A stretch of DNA of 64,000 bases, taken from contig NZ_FOTK01000005.1 in NCBI RefSeq assembly GCF_900114535.1, forward strand, positions 1-64,000. Direction: 5' to 3'. Below, in pieces: positions 62,884-64,000 of the stretch (position 1 is its first letter; every line of letters begins with the position of its first letter). The stretch is from Methylobacterium pseudosasicola (lineage in GTDB: Bacteria > Pseudomonadota > Alphaproteobacteria > Rhizobiales > Beijerinckiaceae). The notes under the pieces were generated by a model, which saw only the letters and a program-made list of their open reading frames with translations, had not been told where the DNA came from and ran no database searches. The position numbers and the translations under genes were made by a program.

Positions 62884-64000
62884 TCAGGCGGCCTGATCGC
62901 CGAGGCGTGCCAGGGTCTCGTCCCGGCCGAGCACCGCCATCACGTCGAACAGGGGCGGGGAGGTGGTCCGCCCGGTGAGCGCAGCGCGCAGCGGTTGGGC
63001 GACCTGCCCGAGTTTGCAGCCTGCGGTTTCGGCATACTGGCGCACGGCGCCTTCGGTCGCCGCCGCGCTCCAGTCGGGCAGGGCTTCCAGCGCCGGCAGC
63101 ACGCCGGCGAGCCGCGCCCGGCCCTCGTCGGACAGGAGCGCCCGGGCCTTGTCGTCGAGCATCAGGGGGCGCTGGGCCGTGAGGTAATAGGCGCTGTCGA
63201 GGAGCTCGATCAGCGTCTTGGCCCGCTCCTTCAGGCCCGGCATGGCCTGGGTCAGCTTGGCCTTGAGGTCGGGCTGGAGCGGCGCCGCGAGGCCGCGCTC
63301 CGGGCCGACGCTCGGCAGGATCGTCTCGATCGCCGCGACGAGATCGGCATCAGCGCTGCCGCGGATGTAGAGGCCGTTGAGGTTGGCGAGCTTGGCGAAG
63401 TCGAACCGCGCCGCCGAGCGCCCCACCGAGCCGAGGTCGAAGGCCGCGATCATCTCCTCGGTGGAGAACACCTCTTGGTCACCGTGGCTCCAGCCCAGCC
63501 GCACCAGATAGTTGCGCAGCGCCGCCGGCAGGTAGCCGAGATCGCGATAGGCCTCGACCCCAAGCGCGCCGTGGCGCTTCGAGAGCTTGGCCCCGTCGGC
63601 GCCGTGGATCAGCGGGATATGGGCCATCCGGGGGATGTCCCAGCCGAGCGCGGAGAAGATCTGGCTCTGGCGGGCGGCGTTGGTGAGGTGGTCGTCGCCC
63701 CGGATGATCTGGGTGACGCCCATGTCATGGTCGTCGACCACGACGGCGAGCATGTAGGTCGGCGTGCCGTCCGACCGGAGCAGCACGAGGTCGTCGAGAT
63801 CGCGGTTGGCCCAGGTCACCCGGCCCTGCACGGCGTCCTCGACCACGGTCTCGCCCTCGGTGGGCGCGCGCAGCCGGATCACCGGCTTGGCCCCGGGGGG
63901 CGCCTCGGACGGGTCGCGGTCGCGCCAGCGCCCATCGTAGCGCGGGGCACGGCCCTCGGCCCGGGCGGTCTCGCGCATCTGCGTGAGTTCCTCGGCGGAG
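62884..64000 (-). CDS. gltX: Glutamyl-tRNA synthetase, N-terminal part beyond the window
   Basis: The C-terminal 372 or so residues of a class I aminoacyl-tRNA synthetase. The catalytic KLSKRHGA (the KMSKS equivalent), [17 protein letters not shown] and [13 protein letters not shown] segments identify GltX. The C-terminal anticodon domain has the family end [19 protein letters not shown]. The frame continues past base 64000, so the HIGH motif lies outside. It ends one base before a RIME-like element. Confidence 0.93.
   Translation of the reverse strand, partial: SAEELTQMRETARAEGRAPRYDGRWRDRDPSEAPPGAKPVIRLRAPTEGETVVEDAVQGRVTWANRDLDDLVLLRSDGTPTYMLAVVVDDHDMGVTQIIRGDDHLTNAARQSQIFSALGWDIPRMAHIPLIHGADGAKLSKRHGALGVEAYRDLGYLPAALRNYLVRLGWSHGDQEVFSTEEMIAAFDLGSVGRSAARFDFAKLANLNGLYIRGSADADLVAAIETILPSVGPERGLAAPLQPDLKAKLTQAMPGLKERAKTLIELLDSAYYLTAQRPLMLDDKARALLSDEGRARLAGVLPALEALPDWSAAATEGAVRQYAETAGCKLGQVAQPLRAALTGRTTSPPLFDVMAVLGRDETLARLGDQAA

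Overview
This window is high-GC chromosomal DNA of an alphaproteobacterium, most likely Methylobacterium or a close relative in the Rhizobiales. Four things point there. The nuoA-N operon runs on through birA, rnj, mce, proS, lolC, lolD and dnaE, an order familiar from that class. NuoE carries the long acidic tail and helix-hairpin-helix end seen in such bacteria. Paired-palindrome repeats of the Rhizobium RIME type occur three times. An ethylmalonyl/methylmalonyl-CoA epimerase is present. The genus is inferred from familiarity with the proteins, not from a search.

Layout. Bases 1-6304: end of a tRNA-Thr, a Nudix hydrolase, and a minus-strand group of aldose-epimerase-like gene, hemD, a mitofilin-like membrane protein and hemY; hemC is absent. 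Bases 6794-14550: a MHYT-PAS-GGDEF-EAL protein, an ABC exporter, a palindromic repeat, a small EPMKPM-repeat protein, and an exported OB-fold (YgiW-like) gene divergent from a QseB/QseC-like two-component system. Bases 14860-20805: dctA, an aspartase/fumarase-superfamily lyase and a divergent GntR/UTRA regulator with two palindromic operators, then a MocR regulator divergent from a DUF1127 gene. Bases 20872-21570: a small DUF4926-like gene, its decayed DUF6883-like partner, and tRNA-Asp.

Bases 21913-37968 hold the complete 14-subunit complex I operon. Two unassigned small coiled-coil genes sit around nuoF, and a RIME-like element lies directly behind nuoI. Bases 38026-51378 continue with birA, RNase J, the epimerase, a DUF1467 membrane protein, a candidate 140-nt small RNA, proS, lolC, lolD and dnaE. 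A minus-strand glycosyltransferase and a 34-codon membrane ORF interrupt lolD-dnaE.

Bases 51375-64000: L,D-transpeptidase, LysR regulator, manganese catalase, several small exported proteins, ChaC-like cyclotransferase, recO, parC, two overlapping small membrane-protein genes, alkA, gltA and the C-terminal part of gltX. There is no insertion sequence, prophage or CRISPR array. The content is mostly housekeeping; the less explained parts are the coiled-coil genes in the nuo operon, the sRNA candidate, the micro-ORFs, the lyase island and the mosaic repeats.
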